A stretch of DNA of 64,000 bases from Ectothiorhodospira shaposhnikovii (GTDB lineage Bacteria; Pseudomonadota; Gammaproteobacteria; Ectothiorhodospirales; Ectothiorhodospiraceae). Under the pieces are notes generated by a model, which was not told the DNA's origin, did not search any database, and was given only the letters and a program-made list of their open reading frames with translations. Positions 1 through 10,185 of this stretch are shown one piece after another (position 1 is the first letter of the stretch; the number at the start of each line of letters is the position of its first letter). The DNA lies in assembly GCF_016584105.1 (NCBI RefSeq), contig NZ_NRSM01000015.1, positions 27,405 to 91,404 of the forward strand. Direction: 5' to 3'. The position numbers were made by a program, and so were the translations under genes.

Positions 1-95
1 CCCACCACTTCCTGGCAGGTACCGGCCTGACGCAGAGCCAGGGCCAGGGATCCGCCGATGAGGCCGACACCGAAAATGGTCAGACGACGAATCAC
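1..95 (-). CDS. tyrA: Prephenate dehydrogenase, N-terminal fragment (runs off window)
   Basis: Only the first 31 or so codons are present; the gene continues beyond base 1. It reads from a GTG whose bases overlap the hisC stop (GTGA), so the two genes are translationally coupled. The product starts V-I-R-R-L-T-I-F-G-V-G-L-I-G-G-S, the Rossmann NAD(P)-binding glycine motif typical of TyrA. The expected role is oxidation of prephenate (or arogenate) in tyrosine synthesis. In Pseudomonas the gene after hisC2 is a tyrA-aroA fusion; whether this one is fused cannot be seen here. Confidence 0.85.
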   Translation of the reverse strand, partial: MIRRLTIFGVGLIGGSLALALRQAGTCQEVV

Positions 96-1213
96 CGGCT
101 CAACACCTGATCCAGGGCGTCGATGAAACGCCGGTTCTCATGGGCACGTCCCACCGTCACCCGCAGGTAATTGGGCAGGCCGTAGCCGGCCACGGGACGC
201 ACGATCACCCCCTGATGCAGCAGGGCCTGATACACCGGCCCGGCCTCCCGGCCCATGTCGATGCACAGGAAGTTGCCCACGGAAGGGATGAACCCCAGGC
301 CTCGCTCGCGGCAGGCGGCGGTGAGAAAGGCCAGACCTTCCCGGTTCACCCTGACGGATTCACGCACATGGGCGTCATCTTCCAGGGCCGCCAGGGCGCC
401 GGCCTGGGCCAGGGTGTTGGTATTGAAGGGCTGGCGCACCCGATTGAGGATGTCCGCCACCTCCGGACTGGACACCGCATAGCCGACGCGCAGGCCAGCC
501 AGACCATGGATCTTTGAGAAGGTCCGGGTCACTACCAGGTTGGGGAATTCCGCCAGCCAGCGGGTGGTATCCGGGTATTCGGCTTCTTCCACGTATTCGA
601 AATAGGCCTCGTCCACCACCACCAGGGTCTCCCGGGGCTGGGCGGAAATGAAGGCCTTGAGGGAGGCGCCATCCAGCCAGGTGCCGGTGGGGTTGTTGGG
701 GTTGGCCACGAAGATCACCCGGGTATGGGCATCCACCCGGTCCGCCATGGCGGCCAGGTCGTGACCATAGGGCATGGCATGGTCCGCGGGATTGGCCGGC
801 GCGGTTCGCGCCTCGGCATCCATTGCCTGCACCACCAGAGGATAGACGGCGAAGGCATGGGCGGAGAAGACCGCGTTGCGGCCGGGAGAGAGATAGGCCC
901 GGGCAATGAGCTCCAGCACGTCGTTGGAGCCGTTACCCAGGGTGACACAGGCCGGCTCCACCCCCAGCACCTCCCCCAGACGCCGGCGCAGGGCAAAACC
1001 GCCTCCATCGGGATACAGGGCCAAGCCATCGAGCAGCCCACCCAGGGACTGGATGGCACGGGGACTGGGGCCCAGGGGATTTTCGTTGGAGGCCAGCTTG
1101 ATGCTCTCGCGGATGCCCAGCTCCCGCTCCAGTTCCTCCACCGGCTTGCCGGGCTGGTAAGGCATCAGGCTCTGAACCCCGGCATTGGCCAGGGCACGGT
1201 AGTCACAGCTCAT
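92..1213 (-). CDS. hisC: Histidinol-phosphate / aromatic aminotransferase (HisC2 type)
   Basis: This 373-aa PLP enzyme of fold type I belongs to the HisC family. Visible marks are the N-terminal substrate segment ASNENPLGPSP, the PNNPTGT loop, and the PLP lysine in the TFSKIHGLAGLRVGY segment. The ATG at 1213 has a GGAGACAAC ribosome site. Its place between pheA and tyrA matches the HisC2 paralogue of gammaproteobacteria, so it may transaminate aromatic keto acids as well as, or instead of, imidazole-acetol phosphate; this is inference from context. The stop overlaps the tyrA start by 4 bp. Confidence 0.9.
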   Translation of the reverse strand: MSCDYRALANAGVQSLMPYQPGKPVEELERELGIRESIKLASNENPLGPSPRAIQSLGGLLDGLALYPDGGGFALRRRLGEVLGVEPACVTLGNGSNDVLELIARAYLSPGRNAVFSAHAFAVYPLVVQAMDAEARTAPANPADHAMPYGHDLAAMADRVDAHTRVIFVANPNNPTGTWLDGASLKAFISAQPRETLVVVDEAYFEYVEEAEYPDTTRWLAEFPNLVVTRTFSKIHGLAGLRVGYAVSSPEVADILNRVRQPFNTNTLAQAGALAALEDDAHVRESVRVNREGLAFLTAACRERGLGFIPSVGNFLCIDMGREAGPVYQALLHQGVIVRPVAGYGLPNYLRVTVGRAHENRRFIDALDQVLSR

Positions 1214-1292
1214 GTTGTCTCCGGAGTTGATTCTTGGAAGCCGTCGAAAAATTACCCGGCCACACGGATGTGCGCATCCCCGGTGCCGGGGC

Positions 1293-2384
1293 CTACAGGA
1301 CGGCCTTGGGGTAGGAGCCCAGCACCTTGACCAGTTCCGCTTCCTGTTTCAGTTCCACCAGGGCCTTGGCCACATGGGCATCCTGGGCATGCCCTTCGAT
1401 GTCCATGAAAAAGACATACTCCCAGTTCACGCAATGGGAAGGCCGGGACTCGATCCGGGTCAGGCTCACGTCATTATCGGCAAAGGGCGAGAGCAGGCCA
1501 TGGAGGGAACCGGGACGGTTGCGGGCGGACACCAGCAACGAGGTCTTGTCGTTGCCGGAGGGCCCGCTGGAACGGGGACCGATCACCAGAAAGCGGGTGG
1601 TGTTGTCCGGCGAATCCTCGATATTGGCCGCCAGCACGCTGAGGCCGTAAAGCTCCGCCGCCGCCTCGCTGGCAATGGCCGCCGATCCCGGCTCCCGGGA
1701 CGCGCGCCGGGCCGCATCGGCATTGCTGCTCACCGACAGGCGCTCGGCATGGGGCAGACGGGCATCCAGCCACTCCCGGCACTGGGCCAGGGACTGCTGG
1801 TGGGAATAGATCCGCTCCACCCGGGACAGCGCATCGGCCGTGGACAGCAGATGGTGATGAATTCTCAGCTCCACCTCGCCACAGATGCTCAGGGGGGACT
1901 GCATGAAGCGGTCCAGGGTATGGGTCACCACCCCTTCGGTGGAGTTCTCCACCGGCACCACCCCGTAGTGGGCACTGCCGGATTCCACTTCACGGAATAC
2001 CTCGTCGATGGCGCTCATGGGCACGGTATTGACCGAATGCCCGAAATGCTTGAGGGCGGCCGCCTGGGTGAAGGTCCCCTCGGGCCCCAGGAAGGCAATG
2101 GACAGTTGCTGCTCCAGGGCCAGACAGGCGGACATGATCTCCCGAAACAGTCGGGCCATCTCCTCGCTGTTCAGGGGCCCCGGATTGGCTTCCTGAATCC
2201 GGCGCAACACCTGGGCCTCCCGCTCCGGGCGGTAGAACTCCGCCCGGGGATCGGCGGCCCGCTTGATGCGGGCCACTTCCTGGGCGCAGTCGGCCCGCTC
2301 ACTGATCAGACGCATGATCTCATCGTCCAGCGCATCAATGTGCTGGCGAATGCCATCCAGCGTCTCCCCGTCCTGACCACTCAT
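1293..2384 (-). CDS. pheA: Bifunctional chorismate mutase / prephenate dehydratase
   Basis: This 363-aa protein (P-protein) makes prephenate from chorismate and then phenylpyruvate for phenylalanine synthesis. An AroQ chorismate mutase helix domain covers roughly residues 1-90 (IRQHIDALDDEIMRLISER). The prephenate dehydratase domain follows (AFLGPEGTFTQAA, then VENSTEGVVTHTLDRF, then the TTRFLVIG catalytic motif near residue 270). A C-terminal ACT domain carries the ESRPS signature for Phe feedback. The length is normal for the family. The ATG at 2384 follows AGGTCGAGAC. It sits 79 bp before hisC and 30 bp after serA in one leftward block. Confidence 0.95.
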   Translation of the reverse strand: MSGQDGETLDGIRQHIDALDDEIMRLISERADCAQEVARIKRAADPRAEFYRPEREAQVLRRIQEANPGPLNSEEMARLFREIMSACLALEQQLSIAFLGPEGTFTQAAALKHFGHSVNTVPMSAIDEVFREVESGSAHYGVVPVENSTEGVVTHTLDRFMQSPLSICGEVELRIHHHLLSTADALSRVERIYSHQQSLAQCREWLDARLPHAERLSVSSNADAARRASREPGSAAIASEAAAELYGLSVLAANIEDSPDNTTRFLVIGPRSSGPSGNDKTSLLVSARNRPGSLHGLLSPFADNDVSLTRIESRPSHCVNWEYVFFMDIEGHAQDAHVAKALVELKQEAELVKVLGSYPKAVL

Positions 2385-2414
2385 GTCTCGACCTGCTTCT
2401 ACTCGTGGGACCTG

Positions 2415-3578
2415 TTACAGGACGCGGACCCGCAACACGCCGTCAATGCCCGCGATGGCGCGGGCCGCCTCTTCACCGATCTCGCCTTCCACGTCGATGA
2501 GATTGTAGGCAACTCCGGCGCGGGATTCATTCACCATGTGAATGATATTGATGCTGTTCTGCCCCAGCACATGGGAGATCTGACCCACCATGTCCGGCAG
2601 ATTGCGGTTGATGACCGCCAGACGGGTCTTGCCCGCCCGGGGCAAGACCACCTCCGGCAGATTCACGGAATTGCGCACGTTACCGTGCTCCAGGTACTCA
2701 CGCAGCTGATCCGCCACCATGACGGCGCAGTTTTCTTCCGCCTCCTGGGTGGAGGCCCCCAGGTGCGGCAGGGCGATCACCCCGACCTGGCCCATGAGGT
2801 GGTTGCTGGGGAAGTCGCACACGTAGTTGCGCAGCCTGCCCGCTTCCAGGGCCTCAAGCACGGCGGCTTCGTCCACAATGCCTTCACGGGCGAAGTTCAG
2901 GACCACGGCACCGTCCCGCATGCTTTGAAGCCGTTCCCGGTTGAGCAGGTGACGGGTGTGATCGTTCAGGGGCACATGGAAGGTGACCATGTCACAACGG
3001 GCGATCAGATCGTCCACGCTCAGGGCCTGCAGCACGCCCGCATCCAGTTGCCAGGCGGCACGCACGGTGATGTGCGGGTCAAAGCCGATGACGTTCATGC
3101 CCAGGGCGCGGGCGGCGTTGGCCACCTGCACGCCGATGGCCCCCAGGCCCACCACGCCCAGGGTACGACCGGGCAGCTCAAAACCGCTGAACTGCTTCTT
3201 GCCGGCTTCCACCTGCTTATGCAGGGTTGCATCATCCCCGGTCAGATTGCGGGTGTAGTCCCAGGCCTGGCAGATGTTGCGGGCCGCCAGCAGCATGCCG
3301 GCCAGCACCAGTTCCTTCACCGCGTTGGCATTGGCGCCGGGGGCATTGAAGACCGCCACGCCACGCTCGGTCATGGCATCCAGGGGGATGTTGTTCACCC
3401 CGGCGCCGGCACGGCCCACAGCCTTGAGGCTGGCGGGAATTTCCATCTGGTGCATGTTGAAGGAACGCACCATGACGGCATCGGGCTGACTGATCTCGGA
3501 GGCCACTTCGTAATGCTCGTGTCCGAACCGGTCCAGGCCCTTGGGAGAGATGTTGTTCAGGGTGAGGATCTTGTACAT
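2415..3578 (-). CDS. serA: D-3-phosphoglycerate dehydrogenase
   Basis: This protein of about 387 aa performs the first step of serine synthesis (3-phosphoglycerate to 3-phosphohydroxypyruvate, NAD-dependent). It has the D-isomer 2-hydroxyacid dehydrogenase fold with the Rossmann motif GVVGLGAIGVQVA. The catalytic Arg/Glu/His segments are recognisable (NFAREGIVDE and LPHLGASTQEAEENCA). The C-terminal 80 or so residues form an ACT domain (NRNLPDMVGQISHVLGQNSINI) that could bind serine. The frame is open further upstream, but MYKILTLNNI at 3578 is chosen because it begins the conserved fold and lies 1 bp after the serC stop. The Pseudomonas version of this cluster lacks serA here. Confidence 0.93.
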   Translation of the reverse strand: MYKILTLNNISPKGLDRFGHEHYEVASEISQPDAVMVRSFNMHQMEIPASLKAVGRAGAGVNNIPLDAMTERGVAVFNAPGANANAVKELVLAGMLLAARNICQAWDYTRNLTGDDATLHKQVEAGKKQFSGFELPGRTLGVVGLGAIGVQVANAARALGMNVIGFDPHITVRAAWQLDAGVLQALSVDDLIARCDMVTFHVPLNDHTRHLLNRERLQSMRDGAVVLNFAREGIVDEAAVLEALEAGRLRNYVCDFPSNHLMGQVGVIALPHLGASTQEAEENCAVMVADQLREYLEHGNVRNSVNLPEVVLPRAGKTRLAVINRNLPDMVGQISHVLGQNSINIIHMVNESRAGVAYNLIDVEGEIGEEAARAIAGIDGVLRVRVL

Positions 3579-3579
3579 G

Positions 3580-4662
3580 TCAGGCCTTGCGCTGTTCGAA
3601 GTCCACCATGAATTCCACCAGGGCATCGACGCCGGCCTCGGGCATGGCGTTGTAGATGCTGGCGCGCATGCCACCCACGGAGCGGTGGCCCTTGAGGGTG
3701 GTCAGTCCCGCCTGCTCGGCTTCCTTGAGGAACAGGCCGTCCAGCTCGGGGTCCGCCAGGGTGAAGGGCACGTTCATGCGGGAACGGGCGGCCACGTCCA
3801 CCGGGTTGGTGTAGAAGGCGGAGTTGTCGATGGCCTTGTAGAGCTTCTCGGCCTTGCGGCGATTGATCTCGTCCATCACCTTCAGACCGCCGATTTCCTT
3901 GAGCCACTGGAACACCAGGCCGGCCAGGTACCAGGCATAGGTGGGCGGGGTGTTGGACATGGACTCGGCTTCCGCCTGCACCTGATAGTCGAAGATGCTG
4001 GGGGTGGATGCCATGGCGCCGCCCAGCAGATCGTCACGCACGATCACCAGGGTGAGGCCGGCGGGACCGATGTTCTTCTGGGCGCCGGCGTAGATAAGGC
4101 CGAAACGGGAGACATCCAGGGGACCGGACAGGATGTTGGAGGACATGTCCGCCACCAGGGGCACGTCACCGGATTCGGGGATCCAGTGGAATTCCACCCC
4201 GCCGATGGTCTCGTTGGGGGTGTAGTGCAGGTAGGCGGCATCGCTGCCGCGCTGCCAGGTATCGAAGGCCGGGATGGTGGTGAAGTTACTGTCGGCGGCG
4301 GTGGCCACCACGTTCACATCCGCATATTTCCTGGCTTCGGAGATGGCCTTCTTGGACCAGGCACCGGTATTGACGTAGTCCACCCGGCGCTTGTCCCGCA
4401 GCAGGTTCATGGGGATGGCGGCGAACTGGCCGGTGGCGCCACCCTGCAGGAACAGTACCTTGTAGTTGGCGGGGATCTGCAACAGATCCCGCAGATCCTG
4501 TTCCGCCTGGGCGGCGATGGAAACAAAGGCCTTGCCACGGTGACTCATTTCCATCACCGACATGCCGGTCCCGTTCCAGTCGAGCATTTCTTCGCGGGCG
4601 CGTTCCAGCACCGGCTCGGGCAGCACGGCGGGGCCGGCGCTGAAATTGTAGACTCGTGTCAT
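3580..4662 (-). CDS. serC: Phosphoserine aminotransferase
   Basis: This 360-aa class V PLP aminotransferase converts 3-phosphohydroxypyruvate to phosphoserine and also serves pyridoxine synthesis. The start [20 protein letters not shown] is the classic SerC N-terminus. The PLP lysine is in [13 protein letters not shown], and the C-terminal [16 protein letters not shown] motif binds the phosphate. The length is standard. It is tightly coupled to serA (1-bp gap), so both serine-pathway enzymes are likely made together. Confidence 0.96.
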   Translation of the reverse strand: MTRVYNFSAGPAVLPEPVLERAREEMLDWNGTGMSVMEMSHRGKAFVSIAAQAEQDLRDLLQIPANYKVLFLQGGATGQFAAIPMNLLRDKRRVDYVNTGAWSKKAISEARKYADVNVVATAADSNFTTIPAFDTWQRGSDAAYLHYTPNETIGGVEFHWIPESGDVPLVADMSSNILSGPLDVSRFGLIYAGAQKNIGPAGLTLVIVRDDLLGGAMASTPSIFDYQVQAEAESMSNTPPTYAWYLAGLVFQWLKEIGGLKVMDEINRRKAEKLYKAIDNSAFYTNPVDVAARSRMNVPFTLADPELDGLFLKEAEQAGLTTLKGHRSVGGMRASIYNAMPEAGVDALVEFMVDFEQRKA

Positions 4663-4810
4663 GGTTTGCTCCAGGGTTGGATCACACTACGAATACGGTT
4701 GGTCGCCATCCAGGCAGCAACGGCCCCCGTGGGACCGGCCTTTGTGGGGTCACCCCTCCACGGCAGGCAGTTTGCGGGGCCGCAGCGTGTTTCTTGAGTC
4801 GCTGACGGAC

Positions 4811-7381
4811 TCAGGCATCAGCATCCTCGGGGGCGGCATCATCCTCGCCCTCCCCATTGAGACCTTCCACCCGCGCCAGTTCCACCAGCTTTTCATCGTC
4901 GGACAGGCGGATCAGCCTCACGCCCTGGGTATTGCGGCCCAGCACGGAGATATCGGCCACCGGGGTCCGCACCAGCGTGCCGCCATTGGTGATGAGCATG
5001 ACCTCGTCTTCATCACCCACCAGGGTCGCGCCCACCACGTTGCCGTTGCGGCCGCCGGTCTGAATGGCGATGACACCCTGGCCGCCGCGGCCATGGAGCG
5101 GGAAGTCTTCGGGTGGTGTGCGCTTGCCGTAACCATTCTCGGTGGCCACCAGGATGGTGCCCTGATCGACGATGATCAGGGAAATCACCTGCTGGCCCTC
5201 GTTCAGTTTCACACCGCGCACGCCACTGGCGGTACGCCCCATGGCACGGACGGAATCCTCATTGAAACGGATGGCCTTGCCGGCGGAAGTGAGCAGCATG
5301 ACGTCCTGCCGACCGTCGGTGAGCTTCACATCCACCAGCCAGTCCCCATCCCGCAGACCCACGGCGATGATGCCGTTGGAACGGGGCCGGGAGAAATCCA
5401 CCAGCGGCGTCTTCTTCACCACGCCTTCGCTGGTGGCCATGAAGACATAGACGTCCTCGCTGAACTCACGCACCGGCAGGATGGCATTGATCCGCTCCCC
5501 CTCTTCCAGGGGAAGCAGGTTGACCATGGGACGACCGCGGGCGATACGGCTGCCCAGGGGCAGTTCATAGACCTTGAGCCAGTAGGCCTTGCCGCGACTG
5601 GAGAAGCACAGGATGGTGTCGTGGGTATTGGCCACCACCAGACGATCCACGAAGTCCTCGTCGCGGAAGGTGGTGGCGGTCTTGCCCCGGCCGCCACGGC
5701 GCTGGGCACGGTAGGCGCTCAGGGGCTGATACTTGGCATAACCGGCATGGGAGAGGGTGACCACCACGTCTTCCTCGGTGATCAGATCCTCCAGGGTCAG
5801 GTCAAGCTGGGTGCTCAGGATCTCGGTCCGGCGTTCATCGCCGTACTGTTCCCGGATCGCCTCCAGTTCCTCGCGAATCACCGCCATCAACCGGTCCGGG
5901 CTGCCAAGGATCTCCAGCAGGTAATGGATGCGCTCCAGCAGTTCCCGGTATTCGGCGACGATCTTGTCCTGCTCCAGCCCGGTCAGACGATGCAGGCGCA
6001 GATCCAGGATGGCCTGGGCCTGGGCCTCGGACAGATGATAGCCGTCTTCCCTCATGCCGAATTCCGGCGCCAGATCCTCGGGGCGGGAAGCCAGGGCCCC
6101 GGCACGCTCCAGCATGCCGGTCACCACGCCCGGATTCCAGGCCCGGGCCAGCAGCCCTTCCTTGGCTTCGGCGGGGCTGCCGGAGGCCTTGATCAGGGCG
6201 ATGACCTCGTCGATATTGGCCAGTGCCACCGCCAGGCCTTCCAGCACATGGGCCCGCTCGCGGGCCTTGCGCAGCTCATAGATGGTCCGTCGGGTCACCA
6301 CTTCCCGGCGATGGCGCAGGAAGGCCTCCAGGATCTGCTTGAGGTCCAGCAGGCGGGGCTGGCCATCCACCAGCGCCACCATGTTGATGCCGAACACGTT
6401 CTGCATCTGGGTGTGCTGATAGAGGTTGTTGATGATCACCTCGGGGACTTCGCCGCGCTTGAGTTCCACCACCATGCGCATGCCGTCCTTGTCGGACTCG
6501 TCCCGCAGCTCGCTGATGCCTTCGAGCTTCTTCTCCTTGACCAACTCGGCAATGCGCTCCAGCAGCCGGGCCTTGTTCACCTGGTAGGGCAGTTCGGTGA
6601 CGATGATGGACTGGCGCCCGGTCCGCTCGTCGGTCTCGATCTCGGTGCGGGCACGCACATAGATGCGGCCGCGGCCGGTGCGGTAGGCCTCGTGGATGCC
6701 GCGATCGCCGTTGATGGTGCCGGCGGTGGGGAAATCCGGACCCGGCAGATGCTCCATCAACCCGTCGATACCCAGTTCCGGGTCATCGATCAGGGCAATG
6801 CAGGCATTCACCACCTCGGTGAGGTTATGGGGTGGGATGTTGGTGGCCATGCCCACCGCGATGCCGGCCGAGCCGTTGATCAGCAGATGGGGCAACTGGG
6901 CGGGGAAGACCGAGGGTTCGGACTCGGAACCGTCGTAGTTGTCGACGAAGTCGACGGTTTCCTTGTCGATGTCCGCCAGCATTTCGTGGGCGATCCGGGC
7001 CATGCGGACTTCGGTGTATCGCATCGCCGCCGGGGCGTCGCCGTCCACGGAGCCGAAGTTACCCTGCCCATCCACCAGCATGTAGCGCATGGAGAAGGGC
7101 TGGGCCATGCGCACGATGGTGTCGTAGACGGCGGAATCACCATGGGGGTGATATTTACCGATCACGTCACCGACCACGCGGGCGGATTTCTTGTAGGGCT
7201 TGTTCCAGTCATTGCCCAGCTCGCGCATGGCGAAGAGGACGCGACGGTGTACCGGCTTGAGTCCGTCCCGCACGTCGGGCAGGGCGCGCCCGATGATGAC
7301 ACTCATCGCATAGTCCAGATAGGACTGGCGCATCTCGTCTTCGAGATTGACGGGGAGGATTTCTTTGGCGAATTCGGCCAT
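4811..7381 (-). CDS. gyrA: DNA gyrase subunit A
   Basis: This 856-aa subunit breaks and rejoins DNA in the GyrA2B2 supercoiling enzyme. The catalytic tyrosine lies in [10 protein letters not shown] near residue 122. The quinolone-resistance region [15 protein letters not shown] carries Ser and Asp at the positions found in drug-sensitive enzymes. The C-terminal half holds the beta-pinwheel DNA-wrapping repeats with the GyrA box QRRGGRG. It ends in an acidic tail, as expected. The gene is first in the leftward gyrA-serC-serA-pheA-hisC-tyrA block. The 148 bp to serC hold no gene. Confidence 0.97.
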   Translation of the reverse strand: MAEFAKEILPVNLEDEMRQSYLDYAMSVIIGRALPDVRDGLKPVHRRVLFAMRELGNDWNKPYKKSARVVGDVIGKYHPHGDSAVYDTIVRMAQPFSMRYMLVDGQGNFGSVDGDAPAAMRYTEVRMARIAHEMLADIDKETVDFVDNYDGSESEPSVFPAQLPHLLINGSAGIAVGMATNIPPHNLTEVVNACIALIDDPELGIDGLMEHLPGPDFPTAGTINGDRGIHEAYRTGRGRIYVRARTEIETDERTGRQSIIVTELPYQVNKARLLERIAELVKEKKLEGISELRDESDKDGMRMVVELKRGEVPEVIINNLYQHTQMQNVFGINMVALVDGQPRLLDLKQILEAFLRHRREVVTRRTIYELRKARERAHVLEGLAVALANIDEVIALIKASGSPAEAKEGLLARAWNPGVVTGMLERAGALASRPEDLAPEFGMREDGYHLSEAQAQAILDLRLHRLTGLEQDKIVAEYRELLERIHYLLEILGSPDRLMAVIREELEAIREQYGDERRTEILSTQLDLTLEDLITEEDVVVTLSHAGYAKYQPLSAYRAQRRGGRGKTATTFRDEDFVDRLVVANTHDTILCFSSRGKAYWLKVYELPLGSRIARGRPMVNLLPLEEGERINAILPVREFSEDVYVFMATSEGVVKKTPLVDFSRPRSNGIIAVGLRDGDWLVDVKLTDGRQDVMLLTSAGKAIRFNEDSVRAMGRTASGVRGVKLNEGQQVISLIIVDQGTILVATENGYGKRTPPEDFPLHGRGGQGVIAIQTGGRNGNVVGATLVGDEDEVMLITNGGTLVRTPVADISVLGRNTQGVRLIRLSDDEKLVELARVEGLNGEGEDDAAPEDADA

Positions 7382-7524
7382 TCAGTCTCAGGGCGTGATG
7401 ATGGGCGGATAAAGGGATCAGAACAAGCGGGTGATCATACCACAACGTCGGGATAGCCTGGGTGTTGCCGACCCGTCTGTCACGCAGTTACGGCAATGGC
7501 CCCGGGACATCCGGCGGGCCGGCG

Positions 7525-7569
7525 CCGGCCTTGCGGTTGCCGGACAACGCCCGGCAACCGCAAGGCCGG
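7525..7569 (-). terminator. Perfect 19-bp inverted repeat after mtnA
   Basis: Bases 7525-7543 and 7551-7569 are exact reverse complements around a 7-base loop. The repeat begins 1 bp beyond the mtnA stop and lies between mtnA and gyrA. It can stop or protect the mtnA transcript. There is no T-run on the minus-strand 3' side, so a classic intrinsic terminator is not certain. A processing or stability hairpin is an alternative. Confidence 0.55.
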
Positions 7570-7570
7570 G

Positions 7571-8650
7571 TCAGCGCCCCGACATCAGGGCCAGCATCTT
7601 CTCCCGATCCGGCCGTTCCACCACGCCTCGCTCAGTGACGATGGCGTCGATCAGTCCGGCGGGGGTGACGTCAAAGGCCGGGTTCCAGGCCCCTGCCCCA
7701 TCGGCGGCCACCCGCTTTCCGGCCAGCTCCAACACTTCCTCGGCCCCGCGCTGCTCGATCGGAATGGCGCTGCCGTCGGCCGCTTCCATGTCGATGGTGG
7801 TGGTGGGGGCCACCACCATGAAGCGCACCCCATGATGCCGGGCCAGCACGGCCAGACCATAGGTACCGATCTTGTTGGCGGCATCGCCATTGGCGGCAAT
7901 GCGGTCCGCGCCCACGATCACCCAGCTCACCCGATCTTCCCTCATCAGGCTGGCGGCCGCGCCCTCGCACAGCAGGCTGACCGGAATGCCGTCCTGCACC
8001 AGCTCCCAGGCGGTCAGGCGCGCCCCCTGCAGCCAGGGTCGGGTTTCATCGGCAAAGACATGGGGAATCAGGCCCTTGGCGTAGGCACTGCGGATGACTC
8101 CCAGGGCGGTGCCGTAGCCGCCGGTGGCCAGCGAGCCGGTATTGCAGTGGGTCAGCACGGCCTTGCCGGGCTCGATCAGGGCGGCGCCCAGTTCGCCCAT
8201 GCGGCGGTTGCCTTCGATGTCGTCGTGATGGATGCGCTCGGCCTCAAGCAGCAGTTCGGCGGTGGGGTCGACGCCGTCGGGCAGGCGATCCATGAGTCGG
8301 CGCATGTGGGCCAGGGCCCAGAACAGGTTCACGGCGGTGGGACGGGAGGCCGCCAGGGTGTCCAGATCCGCCTGCATGGCATCCCGCCAGTGGGATGGAT
8401 CACTGGACCAGGCCTGACGGGCGGACAGGACCACCGCATAGGCGGCCGTCACCCCGATGGCCGGGGCGCCGCGCACCACCATGTCGCGAATGGCCACGGC
8501 CGCCTCCGGGGCCGTATCCATGTCCAGATAGATGGATTCGTGGGGAAGGCGCCGCTGATCCAGCAGGCGCAGGTGAGTGCCGGTCCACTGCACGGCACGA
8601 ATGGAGTCATGGGCGTGTGTATTCATGGGGCGGGATTGTATGTCCGCCAT
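7571..8650 (-). CDS. mtnA: S-methyl-5-thioribose-1-phosphate isomerase
   Basis: This protein of about 359 aa belongs to the eIF2B-like/MtnA family. It isomerises methylthioribose-1-phosphate to the ribulose form in methionine salvage. Visible marks are [15 protein letters not shown], the catalytic cysteine in [14 protein letters not shown], and the catalytic Asp in [19 protein letters not shown]. The frame extends upstream; ATG 8650 ([10 protein letters not shown]) is chosen for its GGCGG-like leader, with MNTHAHD at 8626 as the alternative. It is divergent from the MTA/SAH deaminase gene with about 78 bp between starts, so the two probably share a control region. The same pair is adjacent in Pseudomonas. 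Confidence 0.92.
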   Translation of the reverse strand: MADIQSRPMNTHAHDSIRAVQWTGTHLRLLDQRRLPHESIYLDMDTAPEAAVAIRDMVVRGAPAIGVTAAYAVVLSARQAWSSDPSHWRDAMQADLDTLAASRPTAVNLFWALAHMRRLMDRLPDGVDPTAELLLEAERIHHDDIEGNRRMGELGAALIEPGKAVLTHCNTGSLATGGYGTALGVIRSAYAKGLIPHVFADETRPWLQGARLTAWELVQDGIPVSLLCEGAAASLMREDRVSWVIVGADRIAANGDAANKIGTYGLAVLARHHGVRFMVVAPTTTIDMEAADGSAIPIEQRGAEEVLELAGKRVAADGAGAWNPAFDVTPAGLIDAIVTERGVVERPDREKMLALMSGR

Positions 8651-8728
8651 GATTCCGCCGCCAGTGCGCTGGATCAAGACCGATGTACCGCTTGCCCGCC
8701 GTCACGGGGTGCAGTTATCTTTTCCACC

Positions 8729-10066
8729 ATGAAAAACGTCGAAAAAATGATCTCCGCCCGCTGGATCATCCCGGTGGAGCCGGACAACCAGGTTCTGGAC
8801 CACCACACCCTGGTCATCCACGAGGGCCGCATACTGGATCTGCAGCCCACCCCCGAGGCGGAACGGCGCTACCAGGCCGACACCCACCGCCGCCTGGACC
8901 GGCACGCCCTCATCCCGGGCCTGATCAATGCCCATACCCACTCCCCGATGACCCTGCTGCGGGGGCTGGCCGACGACTTGCCCCTGATGGACTGGCTGCA
9001 GAACCACATCTGGCCCGCCGAAGGCCGCTTCGTCGGTGAGGATTTCGTCCACGACGGCAGCCTGCTGGCCGCCGCCGAAATGCTGCGCGGCGGCACCACC
9101 TGCTTCAATGACATGTATTTCTTCCCGGAAACCACCGCCCTGGTGGCCTCCCGGGTGGGCCTGCGGGCGGCCATCGGCCTCATCGTCATCGATTTTCCCA
9201 GCAGCTGGGCCGCCAACGGCGACGAATACATCGCCAAGGGACTGGAGATCTACGATCGCCACAAGGGCAACGCCCTGCTCTCCTTCTGCTTTGCCCCCCA
9301 TGCCCCCTACACGGTGTCCGACGAGCCCCTGAAGCGGCTGGTCACCCTGGCCGACGAACTGGACCTGCCCATTCACATGCACGTCCATGAAACCGCCCAC
9401 GAGGTCAACGAGGCCACCGCCCGCTTCGGTGTCCGCCCCCTGGAGCGGCTGGCCGGACTTGGCCTGAGCGGCGCCAATCTCATGGCCATTCACATGACCC
9501 AGCTGCAACCGGCGGAGATCGCCCACCTGGCCCAGGCCGGCACCCACGTGGTCCACTGCCCCGAATCCAACCTCAAACTGGCCTCCGGCTTCTGCCCGGT
9601 GCAGGCCCTGCTGGAGGCGGGCGTCAACGTGGCCCTGGGTACCGACGGCACCGCCAGCAACAACGATCTGGACATGTTCGGCGAGATGCGCACCGCCGCC
9701 CTGCTGGCCAAGGGAGTCAGCGGCAACGCGGCGGCCCTGCCCGCCCACACCGCCCTGCGCATGGCCACCCTCAACGGCGCCCGCGCCCTGGGCCTGGGCG
9801 ATGAGATCGGCTCCCTGGTTCCCGGCAAGCGTGCGGACATCACCGCGGTATTCATGGATGACCTGGAATGCCGTCCGGTCTATGACCCGGTATCCCATCT
9901 GATCTATGCCTGCGGTCGCCACCAGGTCAGTGATGTGTGGGTGGACGGCCGCCCGCTGCTGCGGGACCGGCAGCTCACCACCATTGACGAGGCCGATCTG
10001 CACCGGCGCATCGGGATCTGGCAGGAGAAGATCGCGCGGGCGGATCATCAGACCGGTTCCGGATGA
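8729..10066 (+). CDS. mtaD: 5'-methylthioadenosine / S-adenosylhomocysteine deaminase
   Basis: This metal-dependent amidohydrolase of about 445 aa (TRZ/ATZ type) deaminates methylthioadenosine or S-adenosylhomocysteine to the inosine form. The metal site shows as INAHTHSPMTLLRG (HxH), further His residues in MHVHETAHE, and the Asp in LGTDGTASNNDLDMF. The open frame reaches far upstream into antisense mtnA. The start MKNVEKMISARWIIPVEP is chosen because it begins the family's conserved beta strand. In Pseudomonas the orthologue precedes ubiG, as here. Deaminase rather than chlorohydrolase activity is inferred from family and context. Confidence 0.88.
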   Translation: MKNVEKMISARWIIPVEPDNQVLDHHTLVIHEGRILDLQPTPEAERRYQADTHRRLDRHALIPGLINAHTHSPMTLLRGLADDLPLMDWLQNHIWPAEGRFVGEDFVHDGSLLAAAEMLRGGTTCFNDMYFFPETTALVASRVGLRAAIGLIVIDFPSSWAANGDEYIAKGLEIYDRHKGNALLSFCFAPHAPYTVSDEPLKRLVTLADELDLPIHMHVHETAHEVNEATARFGVRPLERLAGLGLSGANLMAIHMTQLQPAEIAHLAQAGTHVVHCPESNLKLASGFCPVQALLEAGVNVALGTDGTASNNDLDMFGEMRTAALLAKGVSGNAAALPAHTALRMATLNGARALGLGDEIGSLVPGKRADITAVFMDDLECRPVYDPVSHLIYACGRHQVSDVWVDGRPLLRDRQLTTIDEADLHRRIGIWQEKIARADHQTGSG

Positions 10067-10185
10067 GCCACTGTTCGCGGCCGGCCCGCCCCCACGGGGA
10101 TGACACCTGGAGGATTCCGGCTCCAGGTGGATAAAATGTCGCCCCGGTGAGTACAATGCCCCATCATTCCATCAGACCGAATCCC

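Noticed and set aside
1212..3611. Long open frame (about 800 codons) opposite pheA and serA
   Set aside because: It spans two well-supported genes and their gap on the other strand and has no recognisable domains.
4661..7456. Very long open frame on the plus strand opposite gyrA (about 930 codons)
   Set aside because: It is a GC-rich shadow of gyrA: no family features, His/Gln/Gly-rich composition, and the gyrA frame has full family motifs.
8702..10156. 484-codon open frame opposite the MTA/SAH deaminase
   Set aside because: Shadow of a gene with clear metal-site motifs; composition is non-protein-like.
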